Translations under genes and position numbers: made by a program | Origin: Phallus indusiatus | Lineage: Eukaryota > Basidiomycota > Agaricomycetes > Phallales > Phallaceae | Length of the DNA: 64,000 nucleotides | Direction of reading: 5' to 3' | Assembly: GCA_027605045.1 (NCBI GenBank) | Contig: JAQFWX010000125.1 | Coordinates: 1 to 64,000, forward strand | Notes under the pieces: model-generated | What the model was told of the DNA's origin: nothing | The model's input: the letters and a program-made list of their open reading frames with translations, nothing else | The model's database searches: none | Part shown: positions 49,274-59,369 of the stretch, in pieces | Position numbering within the stretch: position 1 is the stretch's first letter | Layout: every line of letters starts with the position of its first letter

Positions 49274-51619
49274 TTATGTCGAGGACAACGGTTGACCAGA
49301 CATAATCTGAGAAAACATTTGTAACGCGGCCTGTCCACGAGACAATGTGCCATATTGATAGGCTGGAACTTGATGTCCCGCTCCAAATACACGAACCTAT
49401 CAATATTGTTGAACATGACTTAGATGATGACTCAGAGAAGCAAGAAAATTGACTCACATAGGAAAATTCTCCAGCGTTTTTATATAAACCTGCCGGCTGT
49501 CCCGCGACCGTGAAATTTGTGAAATTCTGAGCGTGATATTCAGCGGTGTACTTCGTTTGCAGAGCGTTCACCTAAAATTTTCCATTAATTATTTATGACT
49601 TCTGTATAGCGTTGGAGATTTACCATTGCCTCTACGCCTTGGTAATTGAGAATGTAATCGGCATCGCCATCATATATCACAGTCTTGACCTACAAAAATC
49701 CATTAACCCCTGGTGGTATGAAGCAATTGTTTCTGTGAGTTTACATACTCCTGCATTGATCACATTTTGTAGTTCGATTCTTGAGTTTGACATCCAATCG
49801 CCAGTAGCGGCAAAATTGTCATAAACTTCATCACTTGTCTCTTGCCAAGTAGCCTCAGCTCCAATTCTAGACGTTACGTTCTTTGATGTTAGATACGGTG
49901 TCAAATCAGGAGGATACCTAGGACGATGACGTCATTAAATATGGATCTTTATGAACAATTGATTCCGACTTACGGGTCAGGATTTGGAGTAAGGACGTAA
50001 TACACGTCCCAATTTCCAGCAAGAGGACCCAGAATTCTAAAAAAACCGCTGTGAGGTTTCTCGTATGAGTATTTATAAAATTGACGAACTCATCATTACA
50101 AAACGACTGGGCATCTGAACAAACCGACATATCGCCACTATCATAGCAACTTGTAATCTAATGCAACAAAGACTAGCATAAGAGATGTGCAATTCAATTA
50201 TAGCCTAGCAATCTTACCTGGTCCTTGCACCCCCCAGCCATAGTCCAACTGTCATTCGCATCCGCAATTGTACTCTGAGGCACCAGAGGATGATACGGAT
50301 TGGTGGATGCGTATGTTAAATATCCTGATTTCCTACGTCAAAAGAATGCACATATCTCAAGAACATTGGTTATACCAGGGTATTGGTTAAGAGGATCAGT
50401 TAAACCATTTCCAACACCTAAGACCTGGAGATTAAGCGGTATCCCAGAAATACTTCCTTTTGCGATGGCCGCATTTTGCTGCAAAAAATAACTAGATAAA
50501 GAAATAAGATGAGTTTGCGTATGGTTTCATGACACCATTACTCACTTCGCAAATACTGGACCGTAATGCCCTTCGAAAACCAAATAAGCTAATATGGTCA
50601 AATTTAATTAAACATAAATCTTACCACCATATGATTCGGTCCAAATCGCAAACTTGTTTTCGGCGAGATAAGAGAACTGGGAGTCAGACAGAAAAATTTG
50701 CAAAAACTGTCGTACAAGGTTGATGATAAATGTTTATGGTAAGAAACGGGGAGAGAAACGAATACCTTCCAAACATCCTGAGCTGCTTCGAGAGCCGTAC
50801 CGACAGTGGTCGTCCCATGAGAAAATCCAACCCCAACTGCGAATGTTGTCAGGTGCATCTGAAAATCAATATATCAAATTTACTGACTCGGTTGATCGAT
50901 ATAAAGCATATTTGAAACTTCGTTCCAAGAATTGGGATTAAGTGTTACACCGCTACTGTCGTTCGTAATTCTACATGGACCATTTTCTTGGAAAAGTCCA
51001 AGCATACTTGAGCTACCGGGCTAGTAACAATTTTATCGGATCGTGAAGGAGCAGACAACTAATAAGAAGACAAATACTGACACCACCGTTCAACCAAATA
51101 GTTAATGAATCTAAAAATTAAAGTATAAAAACTTTAATTCGAAGACAAGAGAGATTTACTTCACCTGAGGTTGGATATGCTGTACGAGAAGCAAAGAACC
51201 AGAACCTATTTCACTTGAAGCGTGAAGGTTGACCCCACAATCGAGACGAAAAATTGCATACCACATGCTTTGATTAGATCTTAAGTCACCATATCTTCGG
51301 AAAGTGAATTAATAAAAAGGTCTTTGAATTAAATGATAAATTACCCGGAAGCTTGAAAAACGCCTGGAGTTGTCTCTGATGACGAATGAGACCACAAGAT
51401 CATGATGTACTTTAAAAACACCTCACCACAAACTCCAGAATTTGTTACATGACGAAGTTTTCCAGGTGTCGTTTCAACGGACTGGACATTTAACTTGAGC
51501 TGTGATGTTGTGCACGGGGAACGGACGCCTCCTATAACTCCATCAACGACAGGAATTTGATGGGAATATACACAGCGAAGGAAGTTGAACAACAACAGTC
51601 CCAAAGTAAGGAGAGACAT
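49274..51619 (-). CDS. secreted serine carboxypeptidase, family S10
   Basis: Alpha/beta-hydrolase exopeptidase that removes C-terminal residues, expected to be secreted or vacuolar. The N-terminal signal peptide is [19 protein letters not shown], and many short exons (at least 14) follow. In order: [14 protein letters not shown] joined to [22 protein letters not shown], the oxyanion region LNGG joined to [45 protein letters not shown], the nucleophile in [14 protein letters not shown], the conserved [12 protein letters not shown], the catalytic Asp region [20 protein letters not shown], and the catalytic His in [15 protein letters not shown]. Cysteines in GGCKDQITSCYDS and VCSDAQSFC fit the usual disulfides. 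All three catalytic residues are present. The stop is at 49274-49276. The start at 51619 was chosen because it begins the signal peptide; the frame is open further upstream. Confidence 0.92.
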
Positions 51620-52400
51620 GGTGAGATAACAGTTGCGTTTATACCGAATATAAATATACGCAAAGGGCAGGTTTATATTGTGCGCCGGTTCCAATCCTAA
51701 ATAAGCCAACGCCGCACTATGAAAGTCCCGAGTAATGGAGAGCACCCGCTTGCAGATCCTGAATTTTTTCCGCACGGAACTTCTGCCAATACATTGCCTT
51801 ATACTTTTACCTGGCACAATTGTTGATGGCGAAAGCCGATTGAATGTGTACTGAGTTGAGATTCATCAACTATGCTGAGACGCTGAGACGACATTCAAGG
51901 AAGCTACGTGAAAGAATAAAGTACTGATGCAATGCTATGACTCATTGCCTTCACTAACTCTCGAACTTAAGTATAGAGGTAAGGCATGTGCATGGCCGTT
52001 TAACCGGTGTCTCATGATCTCCGTTCTTCAGTTGAGGTAATACTCAGTGATGTGCTGTAATGTGCCATTGTAACGTTGGCACGTTTGCCTTGATTCGAGT
52101 TCGCTTCGATTCTCACCCGGACCAAGGTCTTTATTTGGAAAAGGCATATGTTGTCAATGGGATGTGTTAGCCGTAACCACTTGAGACCAAGATTGCGACA
52201 AGCTCTTGTTGCCATTCACTACTATCTCCAGCTTCTCCACTTTCAAAGTTGACAGTTTGCGCGGGCGTATGGGACTTGCACGAGTTTACAAAGCATGATG
52301 GTGATCTTGTCAGTTGTCATAAACGTCCGCTGTTCGATGGATCGGTACACCTTCTATAGATGTTCATGCTTTTCTATTGATATGTTCTTTCTATGTTCAC
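51620..52400. other. intergenic, no gene seen
   Basis: Upstream of the carboxypeptidase and probably its promoter. The minus-strand frame stays open to 51817 but lacks protein-like composition before the signal peptide. Confidence 0.4.
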
Positions 52401-52462
52401 ATTATAGAGACAAAACAGGAAGAAAAAGCCCTGTGCCACGTATTCCTGAGAATCTGGAGTAA

Positions 52463-53871
52463 TCATTGCCATACAGTTGACCTGGGTACGACCTCTCCTA
52501 AAACGTGTTTGGGGATGAAATTTTTGACCCTCGTTGCAACGTTAGTAGAACGGATGGTAGAGCCAAACGTTCTTTTCGAATAGTTATTGAAACCCGTTTG
52601 AGAATCGCCCAAAATAGTGCCGAAACTGCGTAGAACGAAAGAGAAGAAGGTTGTGTCCTTCATCGGAAGACATTCATCCGAAAGGGTTGAGGGTTGTTCC
52701 AGATACAGTTCACAGACGTGCTCGTGTCCGACCATCTCCATAATCACGAAAGTTCCGGGGTGACCTGTATATTCACTTCGCTTAAGGTCAATGTTCGGGT
52801 AGTTCAACAATGTGAGCTTGGGCTTCTTCATAGGTCGATCTCAGGTGAATAGACTTGCGGGACACGTGTCTAAAACATCAAGAAGATATAGCGTGATGTT
52901 GACGAAGAGACGAACCAGAACCGTTTCTTGAACTCATGACATGCCGCCCATGGCAAAAGTGAGAGTACATAACCTTAGCCAAGGATACAGGCCATCACCA
53001 CTGAGCATTCTAAAGCCCACGAAAGGCCACTGCCGATAATTTCGACCAAACAGACGTTCTGTAGATAGAGAACAAGCGATTCTATGCATTGACAGCTCGA
53101 AGTAATACATGTAACTAGGGAGGGATTAGCTTCAGGGAGAAAGACCAGTCACAGAGCGTATGGTAAACTTACAAATCACCAGCCCAATGTTTCTATCAAT
53201 TTCGGTAGAATAGTGAGACAGTATACCCTTGCTAAGTGTCGTGCAACAATTTCCGACTGAGGATGGGATTCGGATCGCGCCAGATGGTTCAGACAGGTCG
53301 TCTTTGAGTAACTGCTACCATCCATGAACAGGACACCAACAGGACAGTGCCAGGTAACAGCACGCACACCGCAGATTCGGGAAAATGCACTTGAGAGTAC
53401 TATGTATTTCTGACATTGATTGTCCATTCGAATGGTGGTTTCTGAGAGGGTTTGCGCATACGTACGTTTTGTTGTACATACACCCACAAAAGAACGTCTT
53501 TGGCAAATTAGTTATATTTAGAACGAAAAGAGGAAAATAAGCACAAACCTGTGATGATACCGTGGTACTTACTGAATACGTCATGACCTCAAAAACTAGG
53601 AGGTGCACGAAACAGCAAAGTTGAAGAGTATGAGACACTCTCTCCTAACACGTCTGGCAACGGAATCTTGATGTTTGTCTTAAACATATTATGGATGGGA
53701 TATTCTCTTTGATAAAAAATGCAAAAAAAGGTGATAGTTGTAAGTTGAAATAAAGGGTAGTTCATAAAAGGGTTCATTGTGATGAAGCCACAAGGGTTCG
53801 GTTCCGGTTCTTGAAGATGAATAGTGATAATTGCCCTTTGAATGTGATTTGGAACAACACTTACTGCCCAT
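52463..53871 (-). CDS. unidentified multi-exon gene or remnant
   Basis: Several minus-strand stretches look coding and lie in order, but I do not recognise a family. Examples are YIVLSSAFSRICGVRAVTWH (within 53.2-53.5 kb), YYFELSMHRIACSL followed by RNYRQWPFVGFRML with SGDGLYPWLR (53.1-52.97 kb), and PKLTLLNYPNIDLKRSEYTG with HPGTFVIMEMVGHEHVCELY (52.8-52.7 kb). The last open piece ends at 52463. I could not build a complete spliced frame or choose a start. It could be a lineage-specific gene, a decayed gene, or partly chance. Confidence 0.25.
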
Positions 53872-54198
53872 GACTGTTAGATACCTAACACATGATATCC
53901 CCGAGCTAGTCTAAGAGGTTTCATTATCGCGAGCAAATCGCGAGAAGTTCTTGTTTCCGTGACGTGACTGTAGTGACTTGCTTGCCGAATTATTAGATTT
54001 AGGTTCAACAGCCGCCACCAGTGACCAGTACCATTCATCATGATGATAGAAGAAGCCGCGTCAAATCATGGATTGGATAGTACAAGTTAAAAAAAGAGAA
54101 ATGTCACGAAAAACGAGACAACAAGCATGACTAAAAATATAAGGTTCCCACCCTCGAGTTGTTCTGGAACGAATATTTCACCTCCACACACCATTGCA

Positions 54199-54218
54199 GT
54201 GTGTGTGTGTGTGTGTGT
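54199..54218. repeat. (GT)10 microsatellite at the LINE 3' end
   Basis: Ten GT units, equal to an (AC)10 tail on the LINE sense strand, about 130 nt past the LINE stop codon. Simple-repeat tails in place of poly(A) are known in some LINE clades. Confidence 0.75.
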
Positions 54219-54351
54219 TAGTCCGTAAGTCCCAGAGGGCATGGCCCTATGTATAGGGACTTTTACTCGGTAGTGTCGTCGCGTCGCGTCATTAACGGAT
54301 GCTTGTGTCGCTTATCAGGCGCGTAGTGGGGCGTTGTGGGGTGCCACGTTC

Positions 54352-57300
54352 TCACGAGCGTGCTTCATCGATCGTCGCTCGTCTCCCTTTCTTCTTCCTC
54401 TGTTTTCCCTCCGGCTCGTCCAGCTTCCCGTGCGTTCGGACGAAACGACCTGTTCTATTGATATACTCGAAGAGTACTTTCGTCGCCGTTGGATCTTTTA
54501 GCAATTGGTGCTTCGGGACAATGTGCCGTTTGAAGTGCTGTTGGATCTTGACGCGATACGTGTCATATCGTGGGCAAATGCATAAAAAGTGCGTAATGGT
54601 TTCTGCGTCCATCTGGCATGCTGGACATAGTGGCGTTTCTGATCTTCCTATCTTGTGCAGGTGACTGTTCAGCTGCGCATGGCCTGTTCGTAGCTGCATT
54701 AGTACTGTAATATTTCGTCTAGGCCACTTAGCAGTTCTTCTCAGGAAAGATGGTCCGGGCAGACTTGCGTCAACTTCCTTCATCTTCTGATACCGTGGTG
54801 ATTCTTGCCATTTATTTTTCGCTCGCGATTTCAGACCGGCCTCCATTGCTTGTCTTGCTGCAGATCTGCTAATTGGCAAATTCCGTAAGTATTTCATGTG
54901 CTCACTCTCTTTGTCCCCTTCAGTTATGGCTTTCGCAGCTTCTTCATCCGCTTCCTCATTACCCGCAACTTCTTCATGCCCTGGCACCCACGCTAAGGTG
55001 ACTTGCTTGCCCTGTTTTTTGTACAGATCTTCGACTTCCGTCTGAATCTGCTCCACTAGGTGTTGTCCTGGGCCTGCCCTCTGTTTCACGGTCGCTCTGA
55101 TCGCCGCTTGATTGTCGAGCATGATGCAAACCCTGTTCGCCCATCTCAGCCGTCTCGCAATGTCTAGCGCTAGCAGTATTCCTGTTAGCTCGGCTTCATA
55201 AACTGTGTGCTCTGTGTCTGGTCCCAGCAGTTTCCGTCTAACGTGCTTTCGTCCGTTGGCTGCGGTGTATACCGCGGCTGCCCCTATCTTTCCATCTCGT
55301 CCTGAGCCATCTGAGAATATTACGTGACTTCCGTTGTAAGCATCAACTCTTTGTTTTGCCTCTGCCTTGTCTGACGCAATCTCTATCTGGTGTCTTTTTT
55401 CCCATTTTGGTCCCCAGGTGTGAGGCTTAATACATTCGTAGCTCGCCGCCTGGGCTCCCACTATCCTCATGACCTCGTGTAAGGGTGTTCTGTGCCTCGC
55501 TATATACCTTTTAGCTGCTCGTTTAACCTGTCTATACAGGATGTGTGTCTTTGGCAGGGTAGCTAATCTGGTGGCCGCATTGCAGATTACCTTTTCTACC
55601 ATTAGGTGAAAAGGTAGAATGTTCGCGTGTGCATCTAAAATGTCAGTGGCTGTAGATCTCATTGCACCTGTGATCATGATGGCTGCCTCTCTCTGTACTC
55701 TGGCCAGCTTTTTAATCATGCCCTTCGCCCCCGTTGTTCCCGCTGTTCCTTTTGCCAGGAATATTTCTGCCGCGTACAACATTTTTGGCAGCGCCACTGT
55801 CAAAAAATACCGTCTCATGTATCTCATTGCGACTCCTTTTGTCGGCTTGGCAAGGCGCTTGTATTGGCTGAGCCAGGTTATCCCTTTCTGCAACGCATAA
55901 TTGGCATGGGTCTTGAATCTCAACTCCTCGTCCAACATGATACCTAGGAACTTGTGGTGAGTTTTTGGTTCTATCCGCATACCATTTATGTTGATTGCTG
56001 GTCGTGATCTAGGGATGGTCTTTTTTGGGTTGTCTGGGTCTTTTTCTCGCTTTCTTGAGAAGCCGACTAGGGCAAACTTGTCTATCGCGAAAGCGCAGTT
56101 GTGTGTGGTTGCCCAGCTATTGGCTCCTGTGGGTTTATCCATCATTTCCTCCAGCTTTTCGACCGCCTCTTCTAATGTTTTGGCTCTTGCTAGTAGTGTT
56201 GTGTCGTCTGCGAAGATTACTACCTCCTCATTTTTCTTATCCTCTACAATGTCTGCCAAAGCTGCGTTGTAGAATGCAAAAATTGGTCCGGATTCGGGTC
56301 TTCCCTGATCCAAACCTATCTTCAGTTCTCTTGGCTCGGATTTGTAATTGTTGAAGGTCAGCATGGTTTTTCTTTCCCTTAGCACTTCGCTGAACCAATC
56401 TGCATACTGCTTAGGTACCCCTCGCTTCCGCATGCTGTGTGTCAACCATTCTGGTAACACACTTGGGAACGCCGCTTTAATGTCTAGGAAGAGTGCCGCC
56501 ACCTCATCCCCTGCCCGCCATGCATTCTTGATGAATGACACTGTGTGTTGGATCGCATCTGTTGTAGTTCGGCCCGGTCTGCATCCAAACTGGGTTGGGG
56601 GTAGTAGCGCATGTTTGTCAGCATAGTATAGTAAGTCTTCTGATACACACGATGATAACACTTTACCAATAGTATCTAGCAGTGCTATTGGTCGGTATGC
56701 GCCTGGGTTTGTGTAGTCGGGCTTTCCCGGTTTTCTGATGACCACTATGATGGAGTCTTTCCATTCTTGCGGGAAGTACTTTAGCTTAAAGGTAGCACGA
56801 AACAGAGGGCCAAGGATTGGGATAATAAGGTCTGCAGTTTTTATCAGTACTACATTGGGGATGCCATTCGCACCTGGCGCCTTATATGGTTTCAGCCTTT
56901 CAATAGCCCTCCGGACTTGTTCATTGGTTATTGGCCTGAACTTGAATGCCGCTGGCGGGTACTTGTGCTGTTGTGGTGGTCTTGGGTAAGCTCTTGTTTG
57001 CGGGAAAAATGTGCTAAGAAAAAGGTCTGCCTTTTCTTCATCTCGTTCTACTTGTATCTGCTCGCCATTTTGATTGACGGCTTTTAGTGACAAAGTTTTG
57101 GAGTTAGCACCATCGGTTGGCTCGCCTGATACATACTTGTGAGCTACCCATACTGTTTTTTCATCCAACTCTCTTAAGAAGCCTTCCCAGTGTGATTGTT
57201 TTGCGTTGTGGATCATTTGGGCATACCGGTTTTGTTCGGCTCGGAGTTCATTGTGTACTGGGTCCTCTGTATCATGCCGCCTTTTCCTACTTCTGTTTCT

Positions 57301-57495
57301 GAGGCTTCGCACATTTTTGTTTGCTGCTGTTAGCTCCTCCGTCCACCATCGCTTAGAGAAGGAGGTAATTTGAGCCTTGGGTACTATTTCCTTGACCGTG
57401 TCACTCAAGCTTTTCATCAGTTTTGATAGGCGTTCATCAAAATCTTCTCTGTCTGCGACCTGCTCATCTTTGTCTATTCGTTCTAGCCTGGGCTT
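54352..57495 (-). CDS. LINE ORF2: reverse transcriptase, RNase H, zinc motif (5' part cut off by insertion)
   Basis: About 1045 codons remain open from the LTR-element insertion point to the stop at 54352. After a linker (WWTEELTAANKNVRSLRNRS) comes the RT: YKAPGANGIPNVVL, YRPIALLDTIGKVL, FGCRPGRTTTDAIQ, LFLDIKAAFPSV, LDQGRPESGPIFAFYNA and the catalytic FADDTTLLARAK (about 56.2 kb). Next is a type-I RNase H with VIFSDGSGRDG, YEAELTGILLAL, LDNQAAI and AWVPGHEEVAGNEEAD. The C-terminus has LRTGHAQLNSHLHKIG and CPACQMDAETITHFLCICPR, a zinc-binding motif of this class. No internal stop or frameshift was seen. The frame continues without a break into the endonuclease fragment at 63.7 kb once the LTR element and one target-site copy are discounted. 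Confidence 0.92.
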   Translation of the reverse strand, partial: KPRLERIDKDEQVADREDFDERLSKLMKSLSDTVKEIVPKAQITSFSKRWWTEELTAANKNVRSLRNRSRKRRHDTEDPVHNELRAEQNRYAQMIHNAKQSHWEGFLRELDEKTVWVAHKYVSGEPTDGANSKTLSLKAVNQNGEQIQVERDEEKADLFLSTFFPQTRAYPRPPQQHKYPPAAFKFRPITNEQVRRAIERLKPYKAPGANGIPNVVLIKTADLIIPILGPLFRATFKLKYFPQEWKDSIIVVIRKPGKPDYTNPGAYRPIALLDTIGKVLSSCVSEDLLYYADKHALLPPTQFGCRPGRTTTDAIQHTVSFIKNAWRAGDEVAALFLDIKAAFPSVLPEWLTHSMRKRGVPKQYADWFSEVLRERKTMLTFNNYKSEPRELKIGLDQGRPESGPIFAFYNAALADIVEDKKNEEVVIFADDTTLLARAKTLEEAVEKLEEMMDKPTGANSWATTHNCAFAIDKFALVGFSRKREKDPDNPKKTIPRSRPAININGMRIEPKTHHKFLGIMLDEELRFKTHANYALQKGITWLSQYKRLAKPTKGVAMRYMRRYFLTVALPKMLYAAEIFLAKGTAGTTGAKGMIKKLARVQREAAIMITGAMRSTATDILDAHANILPFHLMVEKVICNAATRLATLPKTHILYRQVKRAAKRYIARHRTPLHEVMRIVGAQAASYECIKPHTWGPKWEKRHQIEIASDKAEAKQRVDAYNGSHVIFSDGSGRDGKIGAAAVYTAANGRKHVRRKLLGPDTEHTVYEAELTGILLALDIARRLRWANRVCIMLDNQAAIRATVKQRAGPGQHLVEQIQTEVEDLYKKQGKQVTLAWVPGHEEVAGNEEADEEAAKAITEGDKESEHMKYLRNLPISRSAARQAMEAGLKSRAKNKWQESPRYQKMKEVDASLPGPSFLRRTAKWPRRNITVLMQLRTGHAQLNSHLHKIGRSETPLCPACQMDAETITHFLCICPRYDTYRVKIQQHFKRHIVPKHQLLKDPTATKVLFEYINRTGRFVRTHGKLDEPEGKQRKKKGRRATIDEARS
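57491..57495. repeat. target-site duplication, left copy (GGCTT)
   Basis: GGCTT immediately precedes the left LTR; the same five bases follow the right LTR at 63720-63724. A 5-bp duplication is the usual product of Ty3/Gypsy integrase. Confidence 0.92.
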
Positions 57496-57893
57496 TGTCA
57501 GGGTACGCTACCGCGTCCCCTCATTTTCCTTATTTATTATCATCGGTATATGTTTATTTCTATTTCATTTACATTTCCCGTCCATTACTTTCACTTTCCG
57601 TTTCCTTGTTCTGCCTCCATTTCACTTTCTTTACTCGCGCGCGTCGCGCGCTCGTACTCGGCGTGATGCCCGTGACATCACGTCGCTTAGGTTCGGTTCG
57701 GGCGTCTAGCACTTAGCTGTGTCAGGGCCGCACGCCGCGTTATCGTTTTTCATGTATATAGTCGCTGTCCCTAGAGTGAGGGTCCCTAAGCTTGTTCTCT
57801 TAGGATCCCCTCCCTCTAGGTGAGTAGTATAGTTATCGTCCAATATAGTACTTAGGATCCCCTCCCTCTAGTGTGAGCTGAGTAGCCCTGACA
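57496..57893 (+). repeat. left LTR (398 bp)
   Basis: TGTCA...TGACA ends. It contains a GC-rich palindromic stretch (CGCGCGCGTCGCGCGC near 57640), a TATA-like TGTATATAG near 57754 likely to be its promoter, and two copies of TTAGGATCCCCTCCCTCTAG at 57800-57819 and 57852-57871. Confidence 0.96.
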
Positions 57894-57910
57894 GTAGAAC
57901 AAGCTTCTAC
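57894..57910 (+). other. primer-binding-site position, small hairpin
   Basis: Directly after the left LTR, where the minus-strand primer must anneal, the sequence is a perfect inverted repeat GTAGAA-CAAGC-TTCTAC. I could not match it to a tRNA 3' end from memory. A self-primed mechanism or an unrecognised tRNA primer are both possible. Confidence 0.45.
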
Positions 57911-58058
57911 TCGCAGACTGGTCGTTTCTATCGACACTCACTATTGAAAAATCGCGCTCGACACCGACTATCGCAGCGTCGTATTTTCCCCTCGAGTCCC
58001 GTCTATAATCGACCCCTCTGCTCCGTCCTAAAACCCCTTTTTCCTTTCTCTCTCTCTC

Positions 58059-59369
58059 ATGGATTCCTCACCCCCACCCTCTGCACCCCAAATCGTCACC
58101 CTCGAAGATGTGGCGACTATTATCATGCGGCAATTCGCGGAAATGGATGCCCGCATGGCAAGACAGGAATCCCAGGCCTCACAGATGATTGAGGTCCTAC
58201 GGAGCATCCGAGACGCGGCTAGAGCTGCTCCTACCCAAAACACCCCTGTTGACGACGCGTCCTCACCTGGACAACCGCCGGCTCCTGAGCATCAAGCCAG
58301 TTCACGCTCTTCCCGAAATACCCGACCTGCTGTACCTCCTTCGTTCGACGGAGATCGCTCCAAGGGTCGTGCCTTCTGGAACACCGTCGAGTTTTACATG
58401 AGTATATGCAGTCGCGATTTCGAGACTGATGAACTCAAAATCGGCTGGGCAATGTCGTACATGAATGAAGGCCGCGCCCTTACCTTCAGCGAATCTATGC
58501 TGAAAAAGTATCAAAGAGGAGAGAAGCCCTTCGCTGACTGGAATGCCTTTCGGGAACGATTCAAGGCTGATTTCTTTCCACAATCCGAGCAAGAGGATGC
58601 CATCAACACCCTCTATTCCAACCGCTATGTCCAAGGCAACAGGACTGTAGAAGAGTATGTGGACGCCTTCCGCGTGCTCATTGAGCACGCTGGCTTTACG
58701 GAAGGACTCGCCATTAACACGTACTTTCGTAACGGTTTGGACCCGGCAATTGCATCTCTGGTAGCGACAATGAAGGACCGACCCGCACTCCACGACTACG
58801 AGGGCTGGATCAGGCAAGCACGCATGTTTGACATGGACAGGCGTGCCAACGAGGCTTTCACTGCTGCTCGTCGCCGACTCGTAGGCTCTGGAACGGTTCA
58901 GACGAATCCCGCGATCGTCCCCATTAATCGACCCCGTCCCAACCCTTTTCCGTCGTATCAGACCCTCCAGATCCAGAGGAGGCCCCCTGCCCCTTCCTAT
59001 CAAGCTCCTTCTTACCCACCTCCCAGGCCAGCACCTCAACTCGCGCCCGCGTTGTCTCCTAGACCTGCGGCTTCTGCTCCTACATCCCAGGTTAGACATG
59101 ACCCGATGGACGTTGACGCTGCTCGTCGACGCTTAGGCCCAGAATCAACCAGATGTCATCGTTGTGGAGCAGCAGGCCATTGGGCTCGTGAATGCCCTCG
59201 CGCGTACGACATTCGGTATCTTCAGCCCGACGAATTGGACGACAATATCGCACATTTGTTGGCCCAGAAAGACGCGTTGGAAGCCCAGGCGCGTGGCGAC
59301 TCTGCTCTGACCCAAGGCGAGACTGTGGCTGCAACAGAGGTAGAGGATTTTCAAAACGGCGACGAGTGA
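58059..59369 (+). CDS. gag: chromovirus Gag polyprotein
   Basis: 436 aa. The N-terminal third is Pro/Ser/Ala-rich. A capsid-like middle region (FDGDRSKGRAFWNTVEFYM, FRERFKADFFPQSEQEDA, YVDAFRVLIEHAGFTEGLAI) resembles retrotransposon Gag capsid. A Pro-rich linker leads to the CCHC zinc knuckle CHRCGAAGHWARECP at about residues 366-380. The 166-nt gap between the left LTR and the ATG is a short leader. The stop at 59367-59369 lies inside the overlapping pol frame. Confidence 0.93.
   Translation: MDSSPPPSAPQIVTLEDVATIIMRQFAEMDARMARQESQASQMIEVLRSIRDAARAAPTQNTPVDDASSPGQPPAPEHQASSRSSRNTRPAVPPSFDGDRSKGRAFWNTVEFYMSICSRDFETDELKIGWAMSYMNEGRALTFSESMLKKYQRGEKPFADWNAFRERFKADFFPQSEQEDAINTLYSNRYVQGNRTVEEYVDAFRVLIEHAGFTEGLAINTYFRNGLDPAIASLVATMKDRPALHDYEGWIRQARMFDMDRRANEAFTAARRRLVGSGTVQTNPAIVPINRPRPNPFPSYQTLQIQRRPPAPSYQAPSYPPPRPAPQLAPALSPRPAASAPTSQVRHDPMDVDAARRRLGPESTRCHRCGAAGHWARECPRAYDIRYLQPDELDDNIAHLLAQKDALEAQARGDSALTQGETVAATEVEDFQNGDE

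Noticed and set aside
54199..54218. Telomere-like GT-rich repeat
   Set aside because: It is a plain dinucleotide microsatellite at a LINE 3' end, not a TTAGGG-type array.
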